Below are positions 36,702 through 45,511 of a DNA stretch of 64,000 nt, piece after piece. Source of the stretch: Streptomyces sp. MNU76 (GTDB taxonomy: Bacteria; Actinomycetota; Actinomycetes; Streptomycetales; Streptomycetaceae); contig NZ_JAJKLK010000030.1 in the NCBI RefSeq assembly GCF_020982545.1, positions 62,001 through 126,000 of the forward strand, in the 5' to 3' direction. Below the pieces are notes generated by a model, which worked only from the letters and a program-made list of their open reading frames with translations, was not told where the DNA came from and did not search any database. The position numbers and the translations under genes are program-made. Numbering within the stretch: the stretch's first letter is position 1; every line of letters starts with the position of its first letter.

Positions 36702-37784
36702 ATGTCGATAACACGCAGGTCCTGGAGAACGGGCCTGATGACGGCGGCCGCCGCCACCGTCGTCGCGGCCCCCGTGCTCACCGCTCCGGCGGCGCACGCC
36801 GGCACCACGGCCACGATCGAGGTCGTCGCCGACCACCTGAAGAACCCGCGCGGCATCACCGTCCTGTCCGACGGCACGATCCTGGTCGCCGAGGCCGGCG
36901 AGGGCCTTCCCGGCTGCGCCGAGGGACAGAGCTGCGTCGGCCGTACCGGCGGCGTCTACAAGGTCAAGGGCAACTCCAAGGGCCGCGTGGTGAGCGGACT
37001 CGCCTCCCACGCGCAAGGCGTGGCCGCCGGCGCCCCGGTCAGCGCGAGCGGACCGACCGACGCCGTGCCCGACCCGCGGGGCGGCTACGACGTCGTCAGC
37101 AACCTCGGCGGCACCACCGACTACCGGGCGTCGCTGGGCCCCGACGCGGCGACCCTGGGCACGGTCTTCCGCACCCGCGACGGCAAGGTCCTCGGCGACC
37201 TCGCCGCCCACGAGACCCGGCTCAACCCCGACGGCGGCGAGGTGCACGCCAACCCGTGGGGCCTGATCCGCAGCGGTCCGGGCTTCCTGGTCACCGACGC
37301 CGGCTCCAACGACATCGTCCGCGTCCACGGCGACGGCACCACCTCCACCGACTTCCTGGTGCCCGTCAACGTCACCCCCGTGCGCACCGCCGAGGCCGTA
37401 CCCACCGGCATCGTCCGCGCCAAGGACGGCACGGTGTACTTCGCCGACATGAGCGGCATGGTCGCCGGCTCCGCCCGCATCTGGAAGGCCGCGCCGGGCA
37501 AGCAGCCCGAGGTGCTCGTCACCGGCCTGACGAACCTGATCGACCTGGCGGTGGACTGCCGGGGCGACCTGCTGGCCCTGTCCTTCACCGAGGGCTTCCA
37601 GGCCGGACCGCCGCTGCCGGCGAAGCTGTCGAAGATCGACACCGGGAGCAGGACCGTCACCGAGATCCCGACCGGCGGGCAGCTGAACCAGCCCACCGGC
37701 CTCGCCGTCGGCCCCCGCGACCAGGTGTACGTCACCAACAACGCCCACGGCACGGACGGCCAGCTCGTCCGGGTCCGCTACTGA
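36702..37784 (+). CDS. Secreted ScyD/ScyE-like beta-propeller protein
   Basis: A 360-aa exported protein. The signal peptide covers residues 1-33 (RRSWRTGLMTAAAATVVAA..., cleavage likely after AHA). The mature part has repeated blade-like strands (NPRGITVLSDGTILVAEAG, NPWGLI, VPTGIVRAKDGTVYFADMSG, QPTGLAVGPRDQVYVTNN), as in the ScyD/ScyE family of actinobacteria. GGGAGA precedes ATG 36702 and a hairpin terminator follows. Its part in the cluster is unknown: it could be an extracellular ligand binder or oxidoreductase-like enzyme, or simply an inserted neighbour. Confidence 0.82.
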   Translation: MSITRRSWRTGLMTAAAATVVAAPVLTAPAAHAGTTATIEVVADHLKNPRGITVLSDGTILVAEAGEGLPGCAEGQSCVGRTGGVYKVKGNSKGRVVSGLASHAQGVAAGAPVSASGPTDAVPDPRGGYDVVSNLGGTTDYRASLGPDAATLGTVFRTRDGKVLGDLAAHETRLNPDGGEVHANPWGLIRSGPGFLVTDAGSNDIVRVHGDGTTSTDFLVPVNVTPVRTAEAVPTGIVRAKDGTVYFADMSGMVAGSARIWKAAPGKQPEVLVTGLTNLIDLAVDCRGDLLALSFTEGFQAGPPLPAKLSKIDTGSRTVTEIPTGGQLNQPTGLAVGPRDQVYVTNNAHGTDGQLVRVRY

Positions 37785-37795
37785 CCCTCCCCAGC

Positions 37796-37831
37796 GCGGC
37801 CCCGTCGGCATTCCCCGCCCGACGGGGCCGC
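37796..37831 (+). terminator. Hairpin terminator, 13-bp stem
   Basis: Complementary arms 37796-37808 and 37819-37831, 12 bp after the stop of the secreted protein gene. Confidence 0.8.
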
Positions 37832-37968
37832 CCCATCCCGGCCCGGCAGCCTGCGCCGCCCGCGGTGCCCCGACTCCTGCTGCCACCGCACCACTTGAGC
37901 CGGACTGCACCACCCGTCGAGACCAGCGGGCTTTCCTGATCTGCATCCACCTGTACCGAGGAGTCGAC

Positions 37969-39444
37969 ATGCCACACGGCGTGATCATCGTGGGAGCCGG
38001 CCCGGCCGGTCTGATGCTCGCGGGCGAACTCGCCCTCGGTGGCGCGGACGTCGTCGTCTACGACAGGCTGCCCGCCCCGAGCGGCGAGTCCCGGGGCCTG
38101 GGATTCACCAGCCGCACCGCCGAAGTCTTCGACCAGCGGGGCCTGCTGGAACGCCTCGGTGACATCCGCTGGGGCAGCAAGGGCCACTACGGCGGTGTCC
38201 GTATCGACTTCTCCCTGCTGGAGGAGAGCCACTTCGGCGTCATGGGCCTGGCCCAGTCGGTCACCGAGGACATGCTCGGCACCTGGGTCGCCGAACTCGG
38301 TGTCGAGGTCCGCCGCGGACACGAGCTGACCTCCTTCACCGAGACCGACGGCGAAATCGTCGCCCACTTCACCGGCCCCGCCGGCCCCGTTCAGGACACG
38401 GCCTCCTACCTCGTCGGCTGCGACGGCGGCAACAGCACCGTGCGCCGCCTGGCCGGCATCGCCTTCCCCGGCAGCAAGGCCACCCGCGGCCTGTACCTGG
38501 CGGACGTGGTCGGCGCCGACCTGCGGATGCGGCCCATCGGCGAACGCGTCCCCGGCGGCGGCATGGTCCTGTCCGTCACCCTCGAACCCGGCGTCGACCG
38601 CATCGTCATCCACGAACCCGGCGTCCGCCCCCACCACGGCGAGGGCGAACCGACCTTCACCGAGATCGCCGACGCCTGGCAGCGGCTGACCGGCGAGGAC
38701 ATCCACCACGCCGACGCCACCTGGATGTGCGCCCTGACCAACGCCACCGGCCTCGCCGAGCGGTACCGCAAGGGCCGCGTCCTCCTGGCCGGCGACGCCG
38801 CCCACGACCACGCCCCGCTCGGCGCCCAGGGCGTCAGCGTCGGCCTCCAGGACGCCGTCAACCTCGGCTTCAAACTCGCCGCCGTCCTGCGCGGCCACGC
38901 CGGCGACGACCTCCTGGACACCTACCACGACGAACGGCACCCCATCGGCGAGAAACTCATGGCCGACGTGCACGCCATGTCGCTGCTCTACCTCAGCGGC
39001 GAGGAGATGGAGCCGCTGCGCGCCGTCATGCGCGAACTGGTCGCACTGGAGCCCGTCGCCCGCCACCTCGCCGGACGCGTCAGCGGCCTGCACATCCGCT
39101 ACGACGTCGGCCCCGGCGACCACCCGCAGCTCGGCCTGCGCCTGGCCCCCTACCAGGTGGTGGAACGCCCCGACGGCAGCCGGACGAAGGTCGCCGAACT
39201 GCTCCACGGCGCCCGCGGCCTGCTCATCGCCACCGGCGACGACGAGACCGCGGCGAAGACGGCCGCCGACTGGGCCGACCGCGTCGACGTCGTCACCGGC
39301 ACCTGGGCCCCGCAGGACACCGCACCGGAACAGCGGCCCACCTCCGTCCTGGTGCGCCCCGACGGCCACATCGTGTGGACGGACCCCGACGGCGGGGACC
39401 TGCGCGTGGCACTGCACCGCTGGTTCGGCCGCCCCGCCGCCTGA
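37969..39444 (+). CDS. FAD-dependent aromatic hydroxylase
   Basis: A 491-aa class A flavoprotein monooxygenase: IVGAGPAG at 7-14, ESRGLGFTSRTAEVFDQRG, DG motif VGCDGGNSTVRRLAG, GD motif LAGDAAHDHAPLGAQG and LHRWFG at the end. GAGGAGT precedes ATG 37969. It and the protein at 42638 are the closest pair among the oxygenases here (ERVPGGxMV..., EMEPLRAVM/DMQPLRAVM, HLAGxVSGL). The GD-loop HxxPL differs slightly from the usual HxxPxGGQG. It probably acts on a late benzofluorene intermediate, judging only by its place with the epoxide hydrolase. Confidence 0.9.
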   Translation: MPHGVIIVGAGPAGLMLAGELALGGADVVVYDRLPAPSGESRGLGFTSRTAEVFDQRGLLERLGDIRWGSKGHYGGVRIDFSLLEESHFGVMGLAQSVTEDMLGTWVAELGVEVRRGHELTSFTETDGEIVAHFTGPAGPVQDTASYLVGCDGGNSTVRRLAGIAFPGSKATRGLYLADVVGADLRMRPIGERVPGGGMVLSVTLEPGVDRIVIHEPGVRPHHGEGEPTFTEIADAWQRLTGEDIHHADATWMCALTNATGLAERYRKGRVLLAGDAAHDHAPLGAQGVSVGLQDAVNLGFKLAAVLRGHAGDDLLDTYHDERHPIGEKLMADVHAMSLLYLSGEEMEPLRAVMRELVALEPVARHLAGRVSGLHIRYDVGPGDHPQLGLRLAPYQVVERPDGSRTKVAELLHGARGLLIATGDDETAAKTAADWADRVDVVTGTWAPQDTAPEQRPTSVLVRPDGHIVWTDPDGGDLRVALHRWFGRPAA

Positions 39445-39478
39445 CGGCCCCGCGACCCCCTAGGAGAGGCAACCCGTC

Positions 39479-40315
39479 ATGACCGTCCTCGTCACCGGCA
39501 GCCGCGGCAAGGTCGGATCGCTGCTCGTACGGCTCCTCGCCGACCACGGCGTACCCGTCACAGCCGCCTCCGCGAGCCCCGAGAAACTGACCCCGCCCGA
39601 CGGCGTCCCCACCGTACGGCTCGCCCTGGACGACCCCACCACGTTCGCGGCCGCCCTCGACGGCGTCACCTCGGTGTTCCTGTACTGCGACCCCACCCAC
39701 ATCGAGCGGTTCACCGCCGACGCCGTCGCCGCGGGCGTCGAGCACGTCGTGGTGATGTCCGCCGACGCCGTGCTGCGCGCCGACGCCGAGACCAACCCGA
39801 TCGCCGCCCCGCACCTGGCGGTCGAACGCGCGCTGGCCGCCGCCCCGCTGACCGTCACCACCCTCAACTGCGGAGCGCTGGCCTCCAACGCCGCCTCCTG
39901 GGCGTACGTGCTGCGGGCCCGCGGCACGGTCACCCTGCCCTTCCCCGACAGCTACGCCGACCCGATCGACGAGCGGGACATCGCCGAGTGCGCCTACGCC
40001 GCCCTCACCCGCCCCGAGACGCGCGGCCGTTCCTACCACCTCACCGGCCCCGCCTCGCTGAGCTTCCGCGAGGAGGTCGCCGTCATCGCCGAGGCCGCCG
40101 GCCGTGACATCCCCGTCCAGCCGATCCCGCCCGCGGTGTGGCGCGCCCACAAGCCCGACTCGATGCCGGACGACATCGCCGACGCCCTGATCGAGCTGTG
40201 GTCGCTCTCCACCGGGCCCGTCCTCCTCAGCGGGGACGTCCAGATGCTCACCGGACACCCCGCCCGCCCCTTCCGCGAATGGGCGGAGCAGAACGCGGCC
40301 GCCTTCGCCCCCTGA
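39479..40315 (+). CDS. NmrA-like NAD(P)-binding protein
   Basis: A 278-aa atypical SDR of the NmrA/quinone-reductase type. The nucleotide motif is VTGSRGKVGSLLVRLL (4-19), with VEHVVVMSADAV and the DPIDERDIAECAYAAL segment typical of this group. The usual active-site Tyr of classical SDRs is not evident. Such enzymes reduce quinones or activated carbonyls, which fits a pathway whose intermediates are quinones. GGAGAGG precedes the ATG; 35 bp separate it from the oxygenase upstream. Confidence 0.85.
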   Translation: MTVLVTGSRGKVGSLLVRLLADHGVPVTAASASPEKLTPPDGVPTVRLALDDPTTFAAALDGVTSVFLYCDPTHIERFTADAVAAGVEHVVVMSADAVLRADAETNPIAAPHLAVERALAAAPLTVTTLNCGALASNAASWAYVLRARGTVTLPFPDSYADPIDERDIAECAYAALTRPETRGRSYHLTGPASLSFREEVAVIAEAAGRDIPVQPIPPAVWRAHKPDSMPDDIADALIELWSLSTGPVLLSGDVQMLTGHPARPFREWAEQNAAAFAP

Positions 40316-40349
40316 CGAACCGCCCGCAGCCCGCAGCAGCACGGAGAAG

Positions 40350-41460
40350 AGGGACTTGACTTCCTCCCCCGCCTAATGGCGGGGAATTCCAGCGGTCGCC
40401 CGCTGGGGTTCCTGCTTCACCGACGACCGCCCCGTCCGGGAGGACTCCCGTTGAGGTCTTACACCGTCTCCACAGGCAGACGCCGCCAGCCCGGCGGCGA
40501 GAATGTTGCGTGCGGCGTTCACGTCGCGGTCGTGCACGGCGCCGCAGTCGCACGTCCACTCGCGGACGTTCAGCGGCATCTTCGCCGCGACCCTGCCGCA
40601 GGCCCCGCACAGCTTGGAGCTGGGGAACCAACGGTCGATCACGACAAGTTCGCGCCTGTACCAGGCGCACTTGTACTCCAGCATGGAGCGCAGCTCCGTC
40701 CACGACGCGTCGGACACGGCACGCGCGAGCCTGCCGTTCTTCAGCATGTTGCGGACGGTGAGATCCTCGATCACGACCGTTTGGTTCTCACGGACGAGAC
40801 GAGTCGACAGCTTGTGCAGGAAGTCCCGGCGCCGGTCGGCGATCCGGGCATGGACGCGGGCGACCTTCACGCGGGCCTTGGCCCGGTTGTCGGAGCCCTT
40901 GGCCTTGCGGGACAGCTCCCGCTGAGCGCGGGCGAGACGGGTGCGGTCCCGGCGCTCATGCTTCGGGTTGGCGATCTTCTCCCCGGTGGACAGGGTCACC
41001 AGGGAGGAGATCCCGGCGTCCAGGCCGACCGCCGCATTCGTGGCAGGGGCCAAGGCGACGGTGTCCTCGACGAGCATCGAGACGAACCAGCGCCCGGCGC
41101 CGTCACGGGACACGGTCACCGTCGTCGGCTCCGCCCCCTGGGGGAGCGGACGCGACCAGCGGATGTCCAGCGGCTCCGCCGTTTTGGCCAGAGTCAGCTG
41201 CCCGTCGCGCCACTTGAAGGCGCTGCGGGTGTACTCGGCCGACGCCCGGGACTTCTTCCGCGACTTGTACAGCGCGGCCGACGACTGCACATAGGAGACG
41301 CGGCGCTGCTCGCCGTACCAGGCCCGGGTGCGCTCCTCCAGCGCCTTGTTGTATACGAGGCGGACGCAGCCGAACGTGCGGGACAGCTCGCCTGCCTGCT
41401 CGTCGGTGGGGTAGAAGCGGTACTTGAACGCCCGCTTGACCTGCAGCGTCATGCCTCACA
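40350..41460 (-). mobile_element. IS200/IS605-family tnpB-only element (approximate limits)
   Basis: A tnpB gene on the reverse strand with a family-type end hairpin (CCCCGCC-TAAT-GGCGGGG, 40367-40384) overlapping its stop codon. That is where the element's right end and guide RNA would lie. The left end is not clear. It is inserted between the NmrA-like gene and the epoxide hydrolase. No tnpA is present, so movement would need a transposase in trans. Confidence 0.7.
40373..41452 (-). CDS. tnpB: TnpB-type RNA-guided nuclease with internal deletion
   Basis: A 359-aa IS605 OrfB/TnpB protein. RuvC-like residues are kept: Asp145 in VGLDAGISSL, Glu in VVIEDLTVRNM and Asp in DRDVNAARN; the zinc ribbon pairs CGACG with CDCG. 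Around residues 58-65 the text jumps from SSAAL straight to YKSRKKSRASAEYTRSAF. In the family members I know, about 40 residues lie between these segments. The protein is correspondingly shorter than the usual 400 or so. The reading frame is unbroken, so this is an in-frame deletion in the N-terminal nucleic-acid-binding lobe. It is probably a poor nuclease, or inactive. Confidence 0.85.
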   Translation of the reverse strand: MTLQVKRAFKYRFYPTDEQAGELSRTFGCVRLVYNKALEERTRAWYGEQRRVSYVQSSAALYKSRKKSRASAEYTRSAFKWRDGQLTLAKTAEPLDIRWSRPLPQGAEPTTVTVSRDGAGRWFVSMLVEDTVALAPATNAAVGLDAGISSLVTLSTGEKIANPKHERRDRTRLARAQRELSRKAKGSDNRAKARVKVARVHARIADRRRDFLHKLSTRLVRENQTVVIEDLTVRNMLKNGRLARAVSDASWTELRSMLEYKCAWYRRELVVIDRWFPSSKLCGACGRVAAKMPLNVREWTCDCGAVHDRDVNAARNILAAGLAASACGDGVRPQRESSRTGRSSVKQEPQRATAGIPRH

Positions 41461-41549
41461 TCGTATCAACTCCCCTGTGAGTGAAGGGTGTTGTCCGGTG
41501 GTCGGTGGACGCCGGTCCGCCCTGGCGGCGAACCGGCCACCCGTGCCTT

Positions 41550-41590
41550 GCTCCGCAGGAGCTTCGTTTCCTCCTCCGGCTGAGGCCGGG
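41550..41590 (+). repeat. Hairpin pair resembling an IS605-type end
   Basis: Two small hairpins (GCTCC-GCA-GGAGC at about 41550-41562, then CCGGC-TGAG-GCCGG) within a stretch reading TTTCCTCC...GGGGGCATCC. It has the same orientation and style as the hairpin at 40367. It lies just before the epoxide hydrolase start and may be a vestige of a second element end. Confidence 0.35.
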
Positions 41591-41613
41591 GGCATCCACG
41601 AAGGAAGGCCCTG

Positions 41614-42552
41614 ATGACAGCGCAAGCCGGCCGCACCCCGACCGACGAGGAACTCGCGCGCGAACTGCCCGGCGACTTCACCAGCCACCACGCCGACGTC
41701 AACGGCACCCGGCTGCACTACGTCACCGGCGGCAGCGGCGATGCGCTGGTGCTGCTGCCCGGCTACCCGCAGACCTGGTGGGCCTGGCACAAGGTGCTGC
41801 CCGACCTGGCGCGGCACTTCACCGTCATCGCGGCCGACCTGCGCGGCATGGGCGGATCCGCCCGGCCCGCCGACGGCTACGACAAGAAGACGATGGCCGC
41901 CGACATCCACGCGCTGATCCGCCACCTCGGCCACCACGACGTCCACATCGCCGGCCACGACATGGGCGCCATGGTCGCCTTCGCCTTCGCCGCCAACCAC
42001 CCCGAAGCCACCCGCAAGGTCGCGATCCTGGACACCGCACACCCCGACGACAGCTACTACGACCTGCGGCTGATCGCCCGCCCGGGCACCGGCATCACCC
42101 GCTGGTGGTGGGCGTTCAACCAGGTCCAGCACCTGCCCCAGGTGCTGTACGCCGGCCGTATGCGCCAGGTCATCGACTGGCTGTTCACCCACGCCCTGGA
42201 CGACCAGTCGCTGATCGGCGACCGCGACCGCGCCGTCTACGCCGCCGCCTACGACAGCCCCGACGGCATCCGCGCCGCCTGCGCCTGGTACCAGGCCTAC
42301 CACCAGGACATCGCGGACCTGAAGACCTACCCCAAGATCACCGCGCCCCTGCTGGGCATCGGCTCCCGCTTCTCCCACGACCACTTCCGCACCACGCTGC
42401 CCACGCTGGCCGACGACGTGCGCGTGGAACGGGTCAAGCAGTCGGTGCACTACTTCCCCGAGGAAGAACCCGAGCTCATCACCCACCACCTCCTGGACTT
42501 CTTCCGCCAACCACCGACCACTGACCGCCAACCACTGACCGCCAACCACTGA
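41614..42552 (+). CDS. Alpha/beta-hydrolase, epoxide hydrolase (Alp1U/Lom6-like)
   Basis: A 312-aa alpha/beta-hydrolase with an Asp nucleophile: GHDMGA with Asp116, the oxyanion segment LLPGYPQTWW (48-56) and a late catalytic His in KQSVHYFPEEEP. The Asp nucleophile and GYP motif mark epoxide hydrolases rather than esterases. Kinamycin and lomaiviticin clusters each encode an epoxide hydrolase of this kind (Alp1U, Lom6) that opens an epoxide on the benzofluorene D ring. Location beside two hydroxylases supports the same role. GGAAGG precedes ATG 41614. The C-terminus runs into a short tandem repeat. Confidence 0.87.
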   Translation: MTAQAGRTPTDEELARELPGDFTSHHADVNGTRLHYVTGGSGDALVLLPGYPQTWWAWHKVLPDLARHFTVIAADLRGMGGSARPADGYDKKTMAADIHALIRHLGHHDVHIAGHDMGAMVAFAFAANHPEATRKVAILDTAHPDDSYYDLRLIARPGTGITRWWWAFNQVQHLPQVLYAGRMRQVIDWLFTHALDDQSLIGDRDRAVYAAAYDSPDGIRAACAWYQAYHQDIADLKTYPKITAPLLGIGSRFSHDHFRTTLPTLADDVRVERVKQSVHYFPEEEPELITHHLLDFFRQPPTTDRQPLTANH

Positions 42553-42559
42553 CCACTGA
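42504..42559 (+). repeat. 14-bp imperfect tandem repeat over the hydrolase stop
   Basis: Two exact copies of CCGCCAACCACTGA (42525-42538, 42539-42552), a 21-bp variant before them and a 7-bp partial after. They encode the last residues and the TGA of the hydrolase gene. Confidence 0.85.
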
Positions 42560-42637
42560 CCCGGTTCTGACCCGACTGACCACAGCCGACCTGGCAACCG
42601 CCCGCCTGCGGCGGCCAGTTGCGTGAAGGAGTACGAC

Positions 42638-44104
42638 ATGCCAAAGGGCGCGATCATCGTCGGCGCCGGGCCGGTCGGGCTGATGCTCGCCGGCGAACTG
42701 CGCCTGGGCGGCGCCGACGTCACCGTGCTGGAGAAACTGCCCGCCCCCAGCGGCGAATCCCGCGGCGTGGGCTTCACCCGCCGCGCCGCCGAAGTCTTCG
42801 ACCAGCGCGGCCTGCTCGCCCGCTTCGGCGACGTCGAATGGGCCCAGGGCCACTTCGGCGGCGTACGCATCGACTTCTCCCAGCTGGAGGACAACCACTT
42901 CAGCGTGCGCGGCATCCCGCAGTACCGCACCGAACAGATCCTGTGCGAGTGGCTCGACGAACTCGGTGTCGACATCCGCCGCTCGCACGAGGTCCTCGGC
43001 CACCACGAGAGCGACGACGGCGTCGTCGTCGACTACCAGGGCCCCGACGGACCCGGCCGGCTCGCCGCCCAGTACCTCGTGGGCTGCGACGGCGCCCGCA
43101 GCCTGGTGCGCCGGATGGCCGGCATCGACTTCCCCGGCTGGGAGGCCACCCGCGGGATGTACATGGCCGACCTGGTGAACACCGACATCCCCCACCGGCC
43201 CATCGGCGAACGCGTCCCCGGCGGCATGGTGATGTCCTTCAACCTCCAGAACGGTGTCACCCGCATCGTCATCCACAACGAGTCCCTGCGCCCGCCCGAG
43301 GACAAGAGCGGCCTGACCTTCTCCGTGATCGCCGACGCCTGGCAGGAGATGACCGGCGAGAGCATCCACGACGCCGAAGTGCGCTGGATCAGCTCCTTCA
43401 CCGACACCACCCGCCAGGCCGCCCGGTACCGCAAGGGCCGCGTCCTCCTCGCCGGCGACGCCACCCACATCCACATGCCCGCCGGAGCCCAGGGCATGAG
43501 CGTGGGCGTACAGGACGCCGCCAACCTCGGCTTCAAACTCGCCGCCGTCATCAACGGCCGCGCCCCCGAAGAACTCCTGGACACCTACCACACCGAACGC
43601 CACCCCGTCGGCCGGCTCTTGATGCGCAACACCCGCGCCCAGACCAAGCTCTACCTCAGCGGCGAGGACATGCAGCCGCTGCGCGCCGTCATGCAGGAAC
43701 TCGTCGCCGACCCCGACGTCGCCCGCCACCTCGCCGGACAGGTCAGCGGCCTCGACATCCGCTACGACATGGGCGCCGGCTCCCACCCCCGCCTCGGCCT
43801 GAGACTGCGCCCCGACCTGCCGCTCAAACACGCCAACGGCAACCCCGGCCGCGTCGCCGACCTGCTGCACACCGCCCGCGGCGTCCTGATCGTCACCTCC
43901 GCCGCCCACGACGGCGAAACCCTGCGCACCACCGCCGCACCCTGGGCCGACCGGGTCGACGTCGTCACGGCCGACTTCGACGGCGACGGCCATCCGGACA
44001 CCCCGCACGCCCTGCTGGTGCGCCCCGACGGGCACATCGCCTGGGCCGCACCCGACGAGGCGGACCTCGCGCAGGCGCTCAGGCGCTGGTTCGGGGCCGC
44101 TTGA
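42638..44104 (+). CDS. FAD-dependent aromatic hydroxylase
   Basis: A 488-aa class A flavoprotein monooxygenase: IVGAGPVG near 6-13, ESRGVGFTRRAAEVFDQRG, DG motif VGCDGARSLVRRMAG, GD motif LAGDATHIHMPAGAQG and LRRWFG. ATG 42638 is used because GAAGGAG ends eight bases before it; GTG 42623 would place the start inside that site. It is most similar to the oxygenase at 37969. Sitting directly after the epoxide hydrolase, it is a candidate for generating that enzyme's epoxide substrate (inference). Confidence 0.9.
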   Translation: MPKGAIIVGAGPVGLMLAGELRLGGADVTVLEKLPAPSGESRGVGFTRRAAEVFDQRGLLARFGDVEWAQGHFGGVRIDFSQLEDNHFSVRGIPQYRTEQILCEWLDELGVDIRRSHEVLGHHESDDGVVVDYQGPDGPGRLAAQYLVGCDGARSLVRRMAGIDFPGWEATRGMYMADLVNTDIPHRPIGERVPGGMVMSFNLQNGVTRIVIHNESLRPPEDKSGLTFSVIADAWQEMTGESIHDAEVRWISSFTDTTRQAARYRKGRVLLAGDATHIHMPAGAQGMSVGVQDAANLGFKLAAVINGRAPEELLDTYHTERHPVGRLLMRNTRAQTKLYLSGEDMQPLRAVMQELVADPDVARHLAGQVSGLDIRYDMGAGSHPRLGLRLRPDLPLKHANGNPGRVADLLHTARGVLIVTSAAHDGETLRTTAAPWADRVDVVTADFDGDGHPDTPHALLVRPDGHIAWAAPDEADLAQALRRWFGAA

Positions 44105-44116
44105 GGACCGATCCAC

Positions 44117-44145
44117 AGGGCCGCCCCGGGCAGCCGGGCGGCCCT
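44117..44145 (+). terminator. Hairpin terminator, 10-bp stem
   Basis: Arms 44117-44126 (AGGGCCGCCC) and 44136-44145 complement exactly, 13 bp after the oxygenase stop. Confidence 0.75.
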
Positions 44146-44320
44146 AGGGTCGAAGGCGCCCCAGGGCGCCACCCGGGAGGCGGCGGCAGGGACCTGGACG
44201 CGGCGCACACGCGCCCCCGGCCGCCGCCTCCCGCCCGCCGTGCCGGACCGGCGAAGACCCGGACACCGGCGGTGCGCACGCCGCGCGGGGCACCAGGACG
44301 CGCGAGCCGAAAGGCACCAC

Positions 44321-45511
44321 ATGAGCACACGACCGCTGCACGTCGCCGTCATCGGAGCAGGCATCGGCGGACTGACCACCGCGATAGTCCTGCGCCGCCT
44401 GGGCATCGGCGTCGACGTCTACGAACAGGCGCCCGCGCTGGGCGAGATCGGCGCCGGCATCCACCTCGCCCCCAACGGCAGCCGGCTGCTGGCCCGCCTC
44501 GGCCTCGGCACCCCACTGCACGCCGCAGCCGTACAGCCCGCGGCGATGGAGGTACGGGCCCTCGACACCGGCGCCGTCCTCGTGCGCCAGCCGATGGGCA
44601 AGCTGTGGGCGGACCGGTTCGACGGCCCCCACTACACCCTGCACCGGGCCGACCTGCACGCCCTGCTCGCCGCCCAGGTGCCCGCCGCCCACATCCACCT
44701 CGGCAGGCGCGCGGTCGCCGTCACCGAGGACCCCGGCGGCGTGACGATCGGCTTCGCCGACGGTGCCGCCTGCCGCGCGGACGTGGTCGTCGGCGCGGAC
44801 GGCGTGCACTCCGTGCTGCGCCGCGCGCTCGCCGGCCCCGAGCGGCCGGTGTTCTCCGGCAGCGCCGCGATCCGGGCCGTCGTCCCCGCCGGCGACGTCA
44901 CCGGCCTGCCCGCAGGCACCCTGCTCACCTGGACCGGTCCGGCCGGACGGCTGCTGGCCCACCCCGTGCGCTCCCACCGGGCCTGGGCGTTCGTCGCCGT
45001 CGTCCCCGACGGGGACGCGTCCGGCGACTCCTGGAGCCGCCCCGCCGACCTGACCGCGCTGCGGGCCGCGTTCGCCGGCGCCGAACCGGCCGCCCGCACC
45101 CTCCTCGAGGCCGCCACCGAAGCCGGGCACTGGAGCCTGTACGACCGCGAACCCCTGCCGCGCTGGAGCACCGCCCGCACCACCCTGCTGGGCGACGCCG
45201 CCCACCCGATGCTGCCCCACCACGGCCAGGGCGCCAGCCAGGCCGTGGAGGACGCCGTGGCCCTGGCCGCCTGCCTCGCCCGAAGCGGCGACGGCCCGAA
45301 CGCGCCCGCCGCCGCCCTCGCCCGCTACGAGAACCTGCGCCTCGCGCACACCAGCCGCGTACGCCAAAGCTCCCTCGGCGGCGGCTCCGAGCGCCTGTCC
45401 ACCCCGCCGAGCGCGCCGGACGCCCCGCGCGGAGGCGTCCAGCAGCTGGTCCGGGACGTCGCCCTGGCGCAGTCCTACGACGTGGAGGCGGACCTGGCCG
45501 CACGGGTGTGA
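44321..45511 (+). CDS. Salicylate-hydroxylase-type FAD monooxygenase
   Basis: A 396-aa single-component flavoprotein of the salicylate/3-hydroxybenzoate hydroxylase type, shorter than the other oxygenases because it lacks the C-terminal thioredoxin-like domain. Motifs: VIGAGIGGLTTAIVLRRLG (10-28), GEIGAGIHLAPNG, DG motif VVGADGVHSVLRRAL, GD motif LLGDAAHPMLPHHGQGA. CGAAAGG precedes ATG 44321. It should act on a smaller or simpler phenol, or decarboxylate/hydroxylate an intermediate. Its 3' end overlaps the convergent amidohydrolase gene by 37 bp. Confidence 0.88.
   Translation: MSTRPLHVAVIGAGIGGLTTAIVLRRLGIGVDVYEQAPALGEIGAGIHLAPNGSRLLARLGLGTPLHAAAVQPAAMEVRALDTGAVLVRQPMGKLWADRFDGPHYTLHRADLHALLAAQVPAAHIHLGRRAVAVTEDPGGVTIGFADGAACRADVVVGADGVHSVLRRALAGPERPVFSGSAAIRAVVPAGDVTGLPAGTLLTWTGPAGRLLAHPVRSHRAWAFVAVVPDGDASGDSWSRPADLTALRAAFAGAEPAARTLLEAATEAGHWSLYDREPLPRWSTARTTLLGDAAHPMLPHHGQGASQAVEDAVALAACLARSGDGPNAPAAALARYENLRLAHTSRVRQSSLGGGSERLSTPPSAPDAPRGGVQQLVRDVALAQSYDVEADLAARV

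Noticed and set aside
41614..42552. Serine esterase or haloalkane dehalogenase
   Set aside because: The nucleophile is Asp (GHDMG), not Ser, and the LPGYPQT segment and cluster context fit an epoxide hydrolase better than a dehalogenase.
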